From contig NZ_JAODTL010000014.1 in NCBI RefSeq assembly GCF_026191375.1, forward strand, positions 1 through 64,000: a stretch of 64,000 nucleotides of DNA, written 5' to 3'. Made by a program: the position numbers and the translations under genes. Origin of the DNA: Marinomonas pontica. Its GTDB lineage: Bacteria; Pseudomonadota; Gammaproteobacteria; Pseudomonadales; Marinomonadaceae. This document shows, in pieces, positions 34,350-48,951 of the stretch (positions within the stretch are counted from its first letter, which is position 1; each line of letters begins with the position of its first letter). Below the pieces are notes generated by a model. That model saw nothing but the letters and a program-made list of their open reading frames with translations, did not search any database and had not been told where the DNA came from.

Positions 34350-35348
34350 TTACCAGTCCAGTGTGACTTTCAATCCTGTTTCCAGTGATTTCTGTGCGGC
34401 ATCTGCAAGCATTTGCGCACGACGCCCATCTTCGAAACTTGGAGATACAGGTTTCTTCGCTAGAACGTTTTCAATAAAGGCCGTTAGCTGCAAGTTATAA
34501 GCATCCACATAACGATCAATAAAGAAGTTATAAAGTGGATCTTTTACTTGCGTCGTATCTTTGGTGAAACGCGTTACAGAGGTTGGCGTTTGGTTATTGG
34601 AAATCACCATGCCTTCTGAGCCAAACGCTTCCACTCGTTGGTCATAACCGTAAATCGCGCGACGCGAGCCGTTAATGTGAATCAAGCGTCCAGATTGGCT
34701 TTTCATAATCAGCATGACGCTGTCTACATCGCCAATTTCGGTGATCTTTTCATCTACCATAGCACCGCCGAAAGCTTGCAGCTCAACAATCTCTTCGCCC
34801 AAAACAAAACGCGCCATATCGAAATCATGAATAATCATGTCGCGGAAAATACCACCGGATGACTTAAGGTACTCCACTGGCGCCATACCAGGATCACGGC
34901 TGGTAATGATGACCTGCTCTAACTTGCCAATACTTCCGTCTTGCGCCGCTTTTGCTATTGCCGCATGACTTGGATCATAACGGCGATTAAAACCAATTTG
35001 GATCGGCACGTGACAATCTTTAATTTCTTCTAAGCAAGCGTTTACCGTAGCTGTATCCAAATCAATTGGCTTTTCACAAAGAATGGCTTTGCCTGCTTTG
35101 GCGGCTTTAATGATAAGATCAACATGGGTATCAGTGCTGGTTGCAATTAATACTGCATCAACATCTGGGTCTGCCAGCGCCTCATCCACACTAGAAACAA
35201 CTTTTGCCCCCGTTGCATTTGCTACCGCTTCTGCCGCTGGCGCATAGACATCAAATACATACTTTAAATTAGATTGAGCAAACGCCTGAATATTTTGGGC
35301 GTGCATTTTTCCGATTCGACCCGCTCCAAACAAAGCAAAATTCAACAT
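34350..35348 (-). CDS. iolG: Inositol 2-dehydrogenase
   Basis: A 332-residue Gfo/Idh/MocA enzyme that oxidises myo-inositol to 2-keto-myo-inositol. The Rossmann motif GAGRIGKMHAQN is at residues 8-19. The signature EKPIDLD (catalytic Lys) and the DMIIHDFDMARF segment with the substrate-contacting Asp-His are present. It is the last of three minus-strand iol-type genes (Gfo/Idh, iolB, iolG), so the cell can use inositol, although iolCDE and iolR are not in this window. Confidence 0.9.
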   Translation of the reverse strand: MLNFALFGAGRIGKMHAQNIQAFAQSNLKYVFDVYAPAAEAVANATGAKVVSSVDEALADPDVDAVLIATSTDTHVDLIIKAAKAGKAILCEKPIDLDTATVNACLEEIKDCHVPIQIGFNRRYDPSHAAIAKAAQDGSIGKLEQVIITSRDPGMAPVEYLKSSGGIFRDMIIHDFDMARFVLGEEIVELQAFGGAMVDEKITEIGDVDSVMLIMKSQSGRLIHINGSRRAIYGYDQRVEAFGSEGMVISNNQTPTSVTRFTKDTTQVKDPLYNFFIDRYVDAYNLQLTAFIENVLAKKPVSPSFEDGRRAQMLADAAQKSLETGLKVTLDW

Positions 35349-35419
35349 GATAATTCCTTAGTGTTATTTTTTATACAAGAAGACTACTGCTCTCATAACG
35401 TCGCAACAGTTATTAAGGT

Positions 35420-36235
35420 TTAGAGCTGTTTATCTCGTTCAATTATCCATTCATGATCCGGATCATTATGGAAAATCCAGTTACGACTTGGTCCTGCCAT
35501 AACATTCAGGTAGTAGGATTGGTAACCATGAGGCACACCAACTGGATGATAACCTTCTGGCACCATGACGAGATCACCGTCTTCCACAGCCATGGTTTCA
35601 TCAATGCTGCGATCATCGGTGTAAACTCTCTGAAAGGCAAAACCTTGAGGCGGGTCGATCTTATGGTAATAGGTTTCTTCTAATTGGGTTTCCGCAGGCG
35701 CCGCATCAGTATCGTGCTTGTGAGGTGGATAGCTCGACCAGCCGCCACTTGGCGTAATCACTTCACACACCAATAAACTGTCAGCGGGTTCATTGCCAAA
35801 CAAAATATTGCACACATGACGCGTATTACTCGCTACACCACGAGTTTCATATTGGCATTGCTCGGGTGTTATCAACCTAGCTTGAAAACCGCCCTTACCT
35901 GGCGCCTTACAAAATGCCACTTCCACATCGGTAAGGGCGGTAATGCGAATTTCATCTTGGGCTGGGGAATAGACAGAATAAGGGGCTTTTTGATCGAACA
36001 CACTCATGCGATCACCAATATTTTCCCACTCTTCACTTTTGGTACTTGCATTCGCTTTACCAGAAAGAATCACGGCACATACTTCATCAGTTCCAGTTTG
36101 AATCTGTACCGATTCACCGGCTTTAACTTGATGCGCTTCAAAACCTACATAGCGCCAATTCGCACTTTGTGGTGTGACATGTTGCGTCAATGTTGTGCCG
36201 TCCAGAGAGCGTTTCTTACTTAGCAAGTGTGACAT
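35420..36235 (-). CDS. iolB: 5-deoxy-glucuronate isomerase
   Basis: A 271-residue double-cupin isomerase that converts 5-deoxyglucuronate to 2-deoxy-5-keto-gluconate in inositol catabolism. The metal-binding region is in YPPHKHDTDAAPAETQLEE, with the second cupin motif around MVPEGYHPVGVPHGY. It lies between a frameshifted Gfo/Idh gene and iolG on the same strand. Confidence 0.95.
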   Translation of the reverse strand: MSHLLSKKRSLDGTTLTQHVTPQSANWRYVGFEAHQVKAGESVQIQTGTDEVCAVILSGKANASTKSEEWENIGDRMSVFDQKAPYSVYSPAQDEIRITALTDVEVAFCKAPGKGGFQARLITPEQCQYETRGVASNTRHVCNILFGNEPADSLLVCEVITPSGGWSSYPPHKHDTDAAPAETQLEETYYHKIDPPQGFAFQRVYTDDRSIDETMAVEDGDLVMVPEGYHPVGVPHGYQSYYLNVMAGPSRNWIFHNDPDHEWIIERDKQL

Positions 36236-36288
36236 ACAAACCTCAATCGTTATTATTGTATCGTGAGCATTTCAAGCCAATGAAAACA

Positions 36289-37474
36289 TTAGTATCTTGA
36301 ATCATATTGCTCTACTTCAACCCATGTTCCTTTTTCGTGGGACTCAACCACACAGTCCAGAATAATATTGACCTGTGTTGCCGCTCTAAAATCTGGCCAC
36401 AAGGGTGCGTCATGCACAACACCTTGGAATAAGTCCCGAATTTCAACGGCCTTCATATCATTGAAACCCAACCCATGCCCAGCTGATACACAAAATGCTT
36501 GGTAATCTGGGTGCTCTGGGCCTATCAGAATACGTTTAAAGCCTTGTGTCTGTGGATTTCCTTCGGCGACATACAAAGACAACTCAGATAAGGTTTCTTG
36601 ATCGAAAACTAAGCTCCCTTTGGTGCCTGTTATTTCAAATGACAAACCATTTTTTTCGTCCCCAAGCAATGCGTGATGCCTCTAATGTACCTTGAGCACC
36701 GTTGGCAAAACGCACCATCATATGAGCTTGATCGTCGTTTTCAACCTCACCAACACCCGTATTCGAATCATCCGAGTTTTGAGCCAAAGGACGATGCTGA
36801 TGCACCACTTTCAGATCCGCACACAGTGACGTGATAGGCGCCACCAGATGTGTCGCCAATTGAACAAGATGAGAAGCTAAATCGTTCAGCGCTCCAGTTC
36901 CAGCGAACTGCTTTTGCAAACGCCAACTAAAAGGTAAATTAGCATCGGCAAGATAATCTTCATTAAACACACCACGAAAATGCACTACGTCGCCAATATC
37001 ACCTCGAGCGATCAATTGCTTAGCAAATTGCATGGTTGGGTTCTTAACGTAATTAAAACCTACCAGTGTCTTCACTCCTGCTCGTTCTGCGGCTTCTGTC
37101 ATTTCTTTCGCATCGCTAGCATTGAGTGCTAATGGCTTTTCACTGTAGACAGATTTGCCTGCGCTGATTGCAGCCAATGCAATTTCTTTATGTAAAAAAT
37201 TTGGCGCGCAGATATCGACAACATCAATGTCAGGATCATTAATTAAGCTCTTCCAATCCCCTGTTGATCGGCTAAACCCTAGCTCAAGTGCTTTGCTTTG
37301 CGCTAATTCAGGTGTTGCATCTGCCAACATGTCACATTGAAGTAAGTTCTGTGGGATAGCAAATGCCGCCATTGCGTTCCGATAGGCAATAGCATGAGCT
37401 TTCCCCATGTAGCCTGAACCAACCAAGCCAACCCGCATTTTTTTATTGTCATTATCCTGCCTCATATTTTTCAT
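36289..37474 (-). pseudogene. Gfo/Idh/MocA oxidoreductase (inositol-type), frameshifted
   Basis: Two minus-strand frames make one dehydrogenase of about 394 residues. The first holds the Rossmann motif GLVGSGYMGKAHA and the Lys signature EKPLALN; it ends in SRIAWGRK. The second continues NGLSFEITGTKGSLVF. The frame is broken at the T7 run at 36650-36656 (A7 in the gene); removing one base restores R-K-N-G-L-S. Start codons at 37474 and 37438 are both possible. It heads the iolB-iolG group and may be a second inositol or scyllo-inositol dehydrogenase. A sequencing indel is likely. Confidence 0.85.
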
Positions 37475-37738
37475 GCACTAACGCCGCTAAACTCAAAGCG
37501 CTTTGCCTTATAATAAGTATGGTTTTCTATTTTGTTCTAATAATAAGACATAATAGAATATATGTTTCATTATTTTCAATAGATTAATGATGTTTTTTTC
37601 TGATAGGCGCAAACATGTGCAGAGAAGAAGATGACAGAGATTGAAGGGAATAAAATAAAACAATATAAAACAATACTTTATATAAATTAGATATGGGGTA
37701 AAAATAACGACAAGACATAGAATATACATTCCAATAGG

Positions 37739-38194
37739 TTAAGCTTTAGACCCTAGGCCACGCCTTAGCACCCAATATAAGTAACTGACAATCGCAAGGT
37801 TAAACAACAAAATAGACACATTAATCACATTGAGCTGATGATAAAGAGCATAAATTTCAAAAGGGATGTAAAGAGAACCGCTAATAAAGGCAAACCATTC
37901 CGTCCAACGTAACCTATGCCATAATCCAAAGGCCATCACGAAGCGAAAAGAAGCGTACATCAATGCAATAACCACGACTAAAATAAGGTTGTTTTGCATC
38001 AGTTTTTCAACAAATAACAACACAGTGCGAATATGGTGAAGTGAAAAAGAAAGTGGCCCAAGATTGACGTCTTGCTGCACGATAGTATGGAGGTCTTCTC
38101 CTGTTAATAAGATCACACTGGCGGCCACCAGCAGAGCCAAAACGCCCTTTACACCTTCTAAAACAGCAATCGCATGCAAACCTTCATACTTCAT
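37739..38194 (-). CDS. DUF2127 family membrane protein
   Basis: About 151 residues from MKYEGLHAIAVLEGVKGVLA (38192-38194), with four predicted membrane helices. The opening GLHAIAVLEGVKG is the DUF2127 hallmark. The function is unknown. A longer reading to 38233 would add a hydrophobic leader. It is isolated. Confidence 0.75.
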   Translation of the reverse strand: MKYEGLHAIAVLEGVKGVLALLVAASVILLTGEDLHTIVQQDVNLGPLSFSLHHIRTVLLFVEKLMQNNLILVVVIALMYASFRFVMAFGLWHRLRWTEWFAFISGSLYIPFEIYALYHQLNVINVSILLFNLAIVSYLYWVLRRGLGSKA

Positions 38195-38286
38195 AAACGC
38201 CACTTCAGCTAAAAGAAACAGCATAAACAACACAGATGACAGAAAAGTGATGGTGTATTTGCGCTAATGGACGATAGGAAGCTCAC

Positions 38287-38326
38287 AAAAAAGGCAAGTT
38301 AAGCGAATGCTCAACTTGCCTTTTTT
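38287..38326. terminator. Bidirectional terminator beside the chemoreceptor
   Basis: AAAAAAGGCAAGTT (38287-38300) and its perfect complement (38313-38326) form a 14-bp stem bounded by A6 and T6. It is positioned to end the chemoreceptor transcript on the minus strand. Confidence 0.85.
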
Positions 38327-38343
38327 AATACGAATTAAAAGCG

Positions 38344-40224
38344 TTAGACTTTAAATTTGTCCAACGATTTGGCTTGTTCAACCGTGATATCCACCATGGT
38401 TTCACACAACACAGATTGACCTTGCGCTTCATCCGAAACCGATTGGCTAATATCGCGAATGTTCGTGGTATTACGGTTAATTTCATTGGATGTGGCGCTC
38501 TGCTCTTCGGCAGCCGCTGCGATCTGAATCGTCATTTCATTAATTTCAATGATGCTTAAACGAATCGCTTCAAGGGATTTTTTCGCTTGATCAGCAATAC
38601 GCTGTGTTCCATTGGCGTTTTCACGGCTTTCAAGAATTGCTTTTTCAGCCCCTCTTACTCCCGTTTGAAGCTGCTGAATCATCTTGCTGATTTGCTCTGT
38701 GGACTCCTGTGTCTTAGACGCCAAGGTTCTCACTTCGTCCGCCACCACAGCAAAACCACGCCCCTGCTCACCGGCTCGCGCGGCTTCAATCGCAGCGTTA
38801 AGCGCCAGCAAGTTCGTCTGATCGGCAATGTCAGTGATGACTGTCAAAATCGATTCAATGTTATCGCTGTAACCTACCAAATCATTAATCGTGGTGACGA
38901 CGTCACCCATTTGATCCGTCAGCTGCGCAATCGATGTAGTGGTTCGGTCGACAATTTGCTCACCTTCTTTCGCCGCCACATCGGCCTGATGCGCTCTGCT
39001 CGCAGCCGTTTGAGCATTGTCCGCTACATCATGTGCGGTTGCAGACATCTCGTGCATGGCTGTGGCCAATTGATCCAATTCACTCAGTTGCGTATACAGC
39101 TGTTTTGAAGAAACAACCGAAGACGCCGCCGTTTTGTCGGTGTTATCACGAATATGTTTAGATTGCGACTTCACTTCACTGATCAGTTTCTGAAGATAAT
39201 CAATAAACTGATTAAATTCACCAGACACATGCCCAAATTCATCGTTAGTGGTAATTTCAAGACGCTTCGTTAAATCACCTTCACCACCATTAATCTCTTT
39301 TAAGGATTCATGTAATGCGCGAAGTGGCAATAACAAATGCGTCACAACAAAGAACAGCACAATCGACACCAACAAAGCCGCAATCAATGTACCAATAAAT
39401 GCTACCCAACCAAATTCGCGAGTACTAGCAAACAGTTTGTCTTCATTTAACACCACACCAATGTACCAATCAGCGCCGTATAAATCGGTTAATGGGCTAA
39501 ATGACACATACACGGAAGTTCCGTCCATTAATTGTCTTTGAACCAGGTCGGTGCTTAACGCAGGCACACCACCTTGGAACAAATTCGATACCGATTTACC
39601 GTTCAAATCAGCATTAGGATGACTGATGATTTTTCCGGCTTTGTTTAATAAAAACGCATAGCCGGTATTATTAAAATTCAAAGCGTTAACCGCATCAGAT
39701 ACCGTTTTAAGGCTTAAATCACCACCAAACGCACCTTTAAAAACACCATGGTCAGAGAAATCAGCAATAACAGAAATTAAGATATCGCCTTCTGTCGAAA
39801 CATAGGGTTCGGTCAAAGCCGCTTGCTTGTGTTTTTTCCCTAAATCATACCAAGGACGCTTACGCGCATCCCAACCTGGTGGATTCCAGTTAGGGTCATT
39901 GGTAAAACGAGGCCCACCCGTTTCCAGACCACCAAACAACAGGATAAATTCTTTCTTATAGATAGGAAGGTCAAACGCTTTTTGAATGGTATCGGCATTA
40001 AAATCTGAATCCACTTTTTGCGAGATAACTTCAATAAGATCCATCTTATTTTTTAACCAGTTATTAACCTGTAAAGCCAGTGCTTTACTGCTTTCTTGAG
40101 TACTGGTCGTTGTTTTTTCAAACAGCGCATTTCTAACACCGCTGTATTGCAACCACGAATAAACGGAGAATGCAAAAACAACCACAATAGACGCGCACAA
40201 GATGACCTTATGGGATACCTTCAT
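38344..40224 (-). CDS. Methyl-accepting chemotaxis protein with dCache sensor
   Basis: A 626-residue receptor. Helix 1 (about residues 6-26), a periplasmic dCache_1 domain (about 30-275), helix 2 (about 275-300), HAMP, and the signalling domain with its hairpin tip [19 protein letters not shown]. In the sensor, R123, W125, Y126, Y141 and D169 have the spacing of the amino-acid-binding motif known in PctA-type dCache receptors, so an amino-acid ligand is plausible. It ends ...LDKFKV without a CheR-binding pentapeptide. It stands alone with its own terminator. Confidence 0.9.
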   Translation of the reverse strand: MKVSHKVILCASIVVVFAFSVYSWLQYSGVRNALFEKTTTSTQESSKALALQVNNWLKNKMDLIEVISQKVDSDFNADTIQKAFDLPIYKKEFILLFGGLETGGPRFTNDPNWNPPGWDARKRPWYDLGKKHKQAALTEPYVSTEGDILISVIADFSDHGVFKGAFGGDLSLKTVSDAVNALNFNNTGYAFLLNKAGKIISHPNADLNGKSVSNLFQGGVPALSTDLVQRQLMDGTSVYVSFSPLTDLYGADWYIGVVLNEDKLFASTREFGWVAFIGTLIAALLVSIVLFFVVTHLLLPLRALHESLKEINGGEGDLTKRLEITTNDEFGHVSGEFNQFIDYLQKLISEVKSQSKHIRDNTDKTAASSVVSSKQLYTQLSELDQLATAMHEMSATAHDVADNAQTAASRAHQADVAAKEGEQIVDRTTTSIAQLTDQMGDVVTTINDLVGYSDNIESILTVITDIADQTNLLALNAAIEAARAGEQGRGFAVVADEVRTLASKTQESTEQISKMIQQLQTGVRGAEKAILESRENANGTQRIADQAKKSLEAIRLSIIEINEMTIQIAAAAEEQSATSNEINRNTTNIRDISQSVSDEAQGQSVLCETMVDITVEQAKSLDKFKV

Positions 40225-40572
40225 TATTTAATGACCCTTTTGAGGAGTTGATAATACCACTACAAAAATAGCACAAATTTCATACTGCAAGCGCTTTTGT
40301 CAGTAAGACAATAAGTTTTTGTAATTTTTGGTAAATTTATATTAACTCATCCTAAAGTGCCACTTTTTAACGGGTATTTTTCCTCACAAAGCCACTTATT
40401 ATCCTATTTTCTTTATCCGTCATCAGATAGCTGAAAATAACGCCTTCCAAATTGTCATCAAGTTCCATTTAAATCATTCAAATCACAGATCGCATGCAAT
40501 ATTTTATATTGGCCATTAAAAAACCCCGCACTCCTTTCGGAAGCGGGGTTGGGTGTTGGTAACACTAGGAGA
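40225..40572. other. Gap between the chemoreceptor and katG, with katG terminator
   Basis: No gene is supported here. AACCCCGC (40522-40529) pairs with GCGGGGTT (40543-40550), with an inner TCC/GGA pairing and, on the minus strand, a run of T after the stem. It ends the katG transcript. The rest is AT-rich and must contain the chemoreceptor promoter, which I could not place. Confidence 0.7.
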
Positions 40573-43075
<2,503 letters not shown>

Positions 43076-44332
43076 ATGCTGATCATCAATGCCCGTTTAC
43101 GCCAACGCCCAGAACTGTTTTCTATCCATATTGACCAAGGCCAGTTCAGTAAAATTGACCTTCAACAAGGCACATTATCGGCATCAGAAGAAACCATTGA
43201 TGCGGCAGGAAACCTAGTCTGTGCGCCTTTTGTCGAACCACACATTCATCTTGATGCTGCCCTAACTGCGGGCGAGCCAGAATGGAACCATAGCGGCACT
43301 CTTTTCGAAGGCATCGAACGCTGGAGGCAACGCAAACCGATGCTGAACGAAGCCGACATACGACGTCGAGCATTATCGACCATAGAGCTGCTTGTACAAA
43401 ATGGCGTACAAGCGATTCGTACTCATGCAGACACAACCGACCCAACTTTAATTGGTGTTCGAACATTGTGCGCGCTTCGCGATGAACTGAAAGACAAGAT
43501 CGACTTGCAAGTAGTGGCCTTCCCCCAAGATGGCATGCTGTCCTATCCAAATGGCGTAAAGTTGATGGAAGAAGCCCTAGAAATAGGTGCCGATGTCGTT
43601 GGCGGGATTCCCCACTTTGAATACACCCGCGAACTGGGTGAGAAATCCGTCAAGCTAATCATCGAACTCGCCAAGAAATACGACCGTTTGATTGATGTGC
43701 ATTGTGATGAAATCGATGATCCAAATTCTCGCTTCCTAGAATTCTTAGCTTGTGAAGCCCTATTCCATGATATGGGCTCGAAAGTCACCGCAAGCCATAC
43801 AACCGCCATGCATTCTTATGACAACGCTTATTGTTCAAAGCTGTTTCGATTATTAAAAAACTCCGGCATTAACTTCATATCTTGTCCGACCGAAAGCATT
43901 CATTTACAAGGACGTTTTGATACCTACCCGAAACGCCGCGGTGTCACCAGAGTCAAAGAGCTACGAGCCGCCGACATCAATGTTTGCTTAGGGCAAGATT
44001 CCATCTTCGATCCTTGGTACTCACTGGGTAACGGCAAACTGCTGCGCACACTCGATTTTGCTATGCACATTTGCCAAATGATGGGCTATCAAGATTACGC
44101 CCGTGCCTTGGATATGATCACAGACAACAGTGCGAAAACGCTGTGTTTGAAGGGTTATGGTATAGAAGTCGGTAATCCAGCCAACTTTATATTACTAGAG
44201 GGGCATGATGACTACAGTGTTTTGCGTAAACAAGGTGAAGTATTACTCTCGGTTCGACATGGCAACATCATTATGGAACGTGCGCCTTCTCGAGTATTGA
44301 CTCCATCTTGGGTCGCACAAATCACAGAATAA
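43076..44332 (+). CDS. codA: Cytosine deaminase
   Basis: A 418-residue amidohydrolase that converts cytosine to uracil. Metal ligands are in EPHIHLDA (H56, H58), DVHCDEIDD (His plus the catalytic Glu), ASHTTAM and LGQDSIFDPW (Asp). Length and motifs fit CodA. The cytosine permease codB is not next to it. It stands alone between katG and a chemoreceptor. A weak hairpin (GGCTCTGG/CCAGAGCC, 44339-44376) follows. Confidence 0.9.
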   Translation: MLIINARLRQRPELFSIHIDQGQFSKIDLQQGTLSASEETIDAAGNLVCAPFVEPHIHLDAALTAGEPEWNHSGTLFEGIERWRQRKPMLNEADIRRRALSTIELLVQNGVQAIRTHADTTDPTLIGVRTLCALRDELKDKIDLQVVAFPQDGMLSYPNGVKLMEEALEIGADVVGGIPHFEYTRELGEKSVKLIIELAKKYDRLIDVHCDEIDDPNSRFLEFLACEALFHDMGSKVTASHTTAMHSYDNAYCSKLFRLLKNSGINFISCPTESIHLQGRFDTYPKRRGVTRVKELRAADINVCLGQDSIFDPWYSLGNGKLLRTLDFAMHICQMMGYQDYARALDMITDNSAKTLCLKGYGIEVGNPANFILLEGHDDYSVLRKQGEVLLSVRHGNIIMERAPSRVLTPSWVAQITE

Positions 44333-44479
44333 CCTATCGGCTCTGGCTTTATTGATCTCCTCATAAAACCAGAGCCCATCCAAAAACGATTTCTGTCTAA
44401 AATTTAACCTTTATTTTTTGCGCTAATAAACATCCTTTCCTAAACTTTCATTAACGAAAAAAATGATAAAGGATTACAC

Positions 44480-46516
44480 ATGCGCACCCACTCCATTCGT
44501 ATCAAGATGATGCTCCCCATCATCTTTCTCTCGGTTATTTTGATCTCCTTGTTTGTTTTCATGATGCTTATGAGCAGCATTCAAAAAAACAACATGAGGC
44601 AACAAGCAGAGCATTATTTTGAAGCCATTTCAGAAGTGCTAAATGCGGATAGAGACATTTATCAAGCGAGACTGGCTCAGGAAAAAATGCTGGATGGCGA
44701 AGGCCCAAAAAATGAAAACGAAGCCGATTTTCGGGATAATGCGCAGCAGGTGTTCGATCGCTTTCAACTCTATCGGCAGTATTTAGAAGAGGAGCCAGAA
44801 GACCTGTTGTCACCGTTTGAGTCCTTTAACACACTTTATAATGATTGGCTCACATCCAGCGAAAGCCTTATCTCCACATCAAAAGGCAGCACTCAGTTTT
44901 CCGCCACGATGATAAATCTAGACGCTAAATTCCAAGTAATTCGCAACATGCTCGACGAAGCGGGAGAACAGCTACGAACGCACACACACAACACCAAAGA
45001 CCAGATTCGTTCCGCAGAAGAGCTAAATAGCTACGTTGAGGCGATTACAGAAGTACTCAATGCCGACAGGGATTTGTATCAAGCTCGCTTAGCCCAACAA
45101 AAAATCATAAACGGTGTGGGCAATAGCAGTGAAAACAAAGAAGACTTCAACCTAAACGCTGCCCAAGCCCTTGACCGATTTCGAGCATACCGAGGCAACT
45201 TAATAAACAACCCCGAACTTACAAAACCCTACAGCAAATTTGATGTGCTTTTTAATGAATGGTTTGAAGAAAGTCTTGCCCATTTAAACTCTCCTGAAGC
45301 TCAAATATCGAATAAACTTCCCCAAGAAATAATCAACGCGGATGAAAAGTTTGCAGCCATTCGAGCCATGTTGGATAAAGCCGGAGAAACGGTCAGAAAC
45401 CATTCCCGAGAAATAGAGAGCAAGACCAAAGAAAATATTGCTCGTAACCAAGAAATTGCCATGATAGTCACCGCCATAGCCTTTGTGATTGCCTTAATCT
45501 TTGGCTATATCATACCGCTAAAAATCACCAAAAATGTGGAAAGTATGGCGTTGCGCATTCGTGAAATTGCCGAAGGAGACGGTGATTTAACACAACGAAT
45601 TAACTCAACGTCCAAAGACGAGCTTGGGGATCTCGCGAAAGAATTTGATGGGTTCGTAGAACAACTGCGCTCCATCATTAGCAATATACACAAGCAATCT
45701 TCCGCGCTCGGCAGCATGACAACGGAATTAAAAAGCGCGTCGGACACCACCAACAATATCACCCACGCCTTGGTCAATGCTTCAACGTCGATGATCAGTG
45801 CTGGACAAGAAATGAACGTAGCCAACCAGCAAATGGCAGAAGTGGCGAAGGACACAGAAACAGAAGCAACCACTTCGAGCCAGCTCACCGCTCAGGGAAT
45901 CCAAGCGGTGAATACGTCTCACAAAGCCATCTCCAGTTTAATTAATGACATTGAGGAATCATTAAAACGAGCAGATCAGCTCGAAAAAAGTTCAGAGAGC
46001 ATCTCCTCGGTGCTTGAAGTCATTAGAAACATAGCAGAGCAAACCAACTTGCTGGCATTAAACGCCGCCATAGAAGCCGCACGAGCAGGTGAACAAGGTC
46101 GCGGTTTTGCGGTTGTTGCAGACGAAGTAAGAACCCTCGCAACGCGAACCCAAAACAGCACAGATGAAATCGAAACTATCATAGATCAACTTAAAATGAA
46201 CGTTAAAGAGTCCTCAATTTCAACCCAGAACAGCCGAAACAACGCCGATAATACCGCCTCTAATTTCGACAACGTCATTAGCATCTTTGATGCGCTTAAT
46301 GCGTCATTTGAAAAGGTACAGCAAATGGCCTCTAAAACAGCCCATGCAACGCTTGAGCAAGCCGCATTATCCGATGGAATCAATCAAAGTCTTGTCTTAC
46401 TAAAAGAACAAACTGATGGCGTGAAAGAAGTGTCGAGCTTAATCAATGAGCAGTCCTCTCAAATTACCGAGCTGTATAAAACCCTTAACCATGAAGTGGG
46501 CAATTTTAAAGTCTAG
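44480..46516 (+). CDS. Chemoreceptor with a tandemly duplicated helical sensor
   Basis: A 678-residue methyl-accepting protein. Helix 1 is near residues 10-32. The periplasmic part (about 45-312) is two copies of one helical module offset by exactly 139 residues: [20 protein letters not shown] at 48 and [20 protein letters not shown] at 187, and [15 protein letters not shown] at 154 against [15 protein letters not shown] at 293. Helix 2 follows (about 325-347), then HAMP and the signalling tip [19 protein letters not shown]. It could bind two ligands or sense across a long helical bundle. Ligand unknown. Confidence 0.9.
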   Translation: MRTHSIRIKMMLPIIFLSVILISLFVFMMLMSSIQKNNMRQQAEHYFEAISEVLNADRDIYQARLAQEKMLDGEGPKNENEADFRDNAQQVFDRFQLYRQYLEEEPEDLLSPFESFNTLYNDWLTSSESLISTSKGSTQFSATMINLDAKFQVIRNMLDEAGEQLRTHTHNTKDQIRSAEELNSYVEAITEVLNADRDLYQARLAQQKIINGVGNSSENKEDFNLNAAQALDRFRAYRGNLINNPELTKPYSKFDVLFNEWFEESLAHLNSPEAQISNKLPQEIINADEKFAAIRAMLDKAGETVRNHSREIESKTKENIARNQEIAMIVTAIAFVIALIFGYIIPLKITKNVESMALRIREIAEGDGDLTQRINSTSKDELGDLAKEFDGFVEQLRSIISNIHKQSSALGSMTTELKSASDTTNNITHALVNASTSMISAGQEMNVANQQMAEVAKDTETEATTSSQLTAQGIQAVNTSHKAISSLINDIEESLKRADQLEKSSESISSVLEVIRNIAEQTNLLALNAAIEAARAGEQGRGFAVVADEVRTLATRTQNSTDEIETIIDQLKMNVKESSISTQNSRNNADNTASNFDNVISIFDALNASFEKVQQMASKTAHATLEQAALSDGINQSLVLLKEQTDGVKEVSSLINEQSSQITELYKTLNHEVGNFKV

Positions 46517-46558
46517 CCCGAGAGGAATCTTAGGTAAGAAGACGTTATCGAAAACAAC

Positions 46559-46599
46559 CGAATTAACGCGTTGAATATGCGTTAATTCGGTTTGCATTT
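46559..46599. terminator. Terminator between the chemoreceptor and dehydrogenase genes
   Basis: CGAATTAACGC (46559-46569) and GCGTTAATTCG (46579-46589) form a perfect 11-bp stem followed by GTTTGCATTTT on the plus strand. It lies between converging genes. Confidence 0.75.
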
Positions 46600-47567
46600 T
46601 ATACCTTGATCACCAAATTTTGTGGACTTCCTTTAGCAAACGCTACGACGTTTTCAAACGCAATATTAAAGTAAAGCTCATAGCTTGCGGCTTCTACATA
46701 ACCGATATGTGGCGTACAAAGCACGTTTGGCAGAGACAACAAAGGCTCATTATTGGCATTCGCAGGCTCAACCTCATACACATCGACAGCAGCCCGTTTG
46801 GTTGGGTTAGTCAACATCTCATGATACAAAGCACCACTCTCGATAAGCTCTGCCCGACTGGTGTTTACTAGCACAGAATCCGGTTTCATTAACGCCAGAT
46901 CCGCTTGTGTCACGATCGCTTTAGTGGCGTCATTGAGCCGCAAGTGTAATGACACCACATCAGCACGTTGAAAAAATTCTGCCTTAGACTGAGCCGCACT
47001 AAAGCCATGCTCTTGCGCCAGCGCTCTAGAGTGTTCACTTCCCCAAACCAGCACCTGCATGCCGAAAACGTCGGCGTATTGCGCAATGCGTTGACCAATT
47101 TTTCCGTAACCCCAAATCCCTAAAACCGATCCGTTTAACACGCGACCAAGTCCAAGCATTCCAGATTGCTGCCAATGCCCCTGCGAGAATTGAGTCACGT
47201 ATTCGGGAATATGACGGCTGGCCGACATAATCAAACCCCAGCATAATTCAGAAGGCGCTACTGGTGAACCGACACCTTCCGCTACCGCCACTCCGTATTG
47301 GTGACATAACTTGGCATCAATATGATTACTGATTTTTCCCGTTTGGCTAATGAGCTTTAAATTCGGTAAGTTCGCCAGCAGCTCTTCAGTAATCACGGTA
47401 CGTTCGCGTATTAAAACCAACGCGTCGAAATCCAACAGGTTCTCTACTACATCTTTCGTACTCGTAAACGTTTCGTTGAACACATGCACATCGTACCCTT
47501 GCAACATTGAAAAGCACGCAAGGTCTTTCACACTGTTTTGGTAATCGTCCAATACCGCTATTTTCAC
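46599..47567 (-). CDS. D-2-hydroxyacid dehydrogenase family protein
   Basis: A 322-residue NAD-dependent dehydrogenase. The dinucleotide fold is GYGKIGQ, and the catalytic trio is Arg in NTSRAEL, Glu in VYEVEP and His in TPHIGYVEA. It interconverts a 2-hydroxy and a 2-keto acid; the exact substrate is unknown. It is isolated from the fatty-acid cluster by a terminator. Confidence 0.9.
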   Translation of the reverse strand: MKIAVLDDYQNSVKDLACFSMLQGYDVHVFNETFTSTKDVVENLLDFDALVLIRERTVITEELLANLPNLKLISQTGKISNHIDAKLCHQYGVAVAEGVGSPVAPSELCWGLIMSASRHIPEYVTQFSQGHWQQSGMLGLGRVLNGSVLGIWGYGKIGQRIAQYADVFGMQVLVWGSEHSRALAQEHGFSAAQSKAEFFQRADVVSLHLRLNDATKAIVTQADLALMKPDSVLVNTSRAELIESGALYHEMLTNPTKRAAVDVYEVEPANANNEPLLSLPNVLCTPHIGYVEAASYELYFNIAFENVVAFAKGSPQNLVIKV

Positions 47568-47648
47568 GTCATTGCCCTCGCTGATTCATAGACCATCGTT
47601 TGTTGAATACCCTTCATCATCAATCAAGATAATACAAAACACCAGAGC

Positions 47649-47675
47649 AAAAAAAGCCCCGCACAAGGCGGGGCT
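47649..47675 (-). terminator. Terminator of fadBA
   Basis: AGCCCCGC (47655-47662) and GCGGGGCT (47668-47675) form an 8-bp GC-rich stem. Seven A at 47649-47655 give a T-run on the minus strand. It ends the beta-oxidation cluster. Confidence 0.85.
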
Positions 47676-47748
47676 AAAGACAGAGATCAATTTTGCTGTT
47701 CTAAAGCAAGGAGGCACACAACTTCATGCGCTTAATTTTCAATAACGG

Positions 47749-48936
<1,188 letters not shown>

Positions 48937-48951
48937 CTAGCCTATGGGAAA

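Noticed and set aside
37508-37729. 73-codon minus-strand reading frame beside the Gfo/Idh gene
   Set aside because: Very AT-rich, Leu/Cys/Tyr-biased translation with no homology pattern; most likely non-coding.
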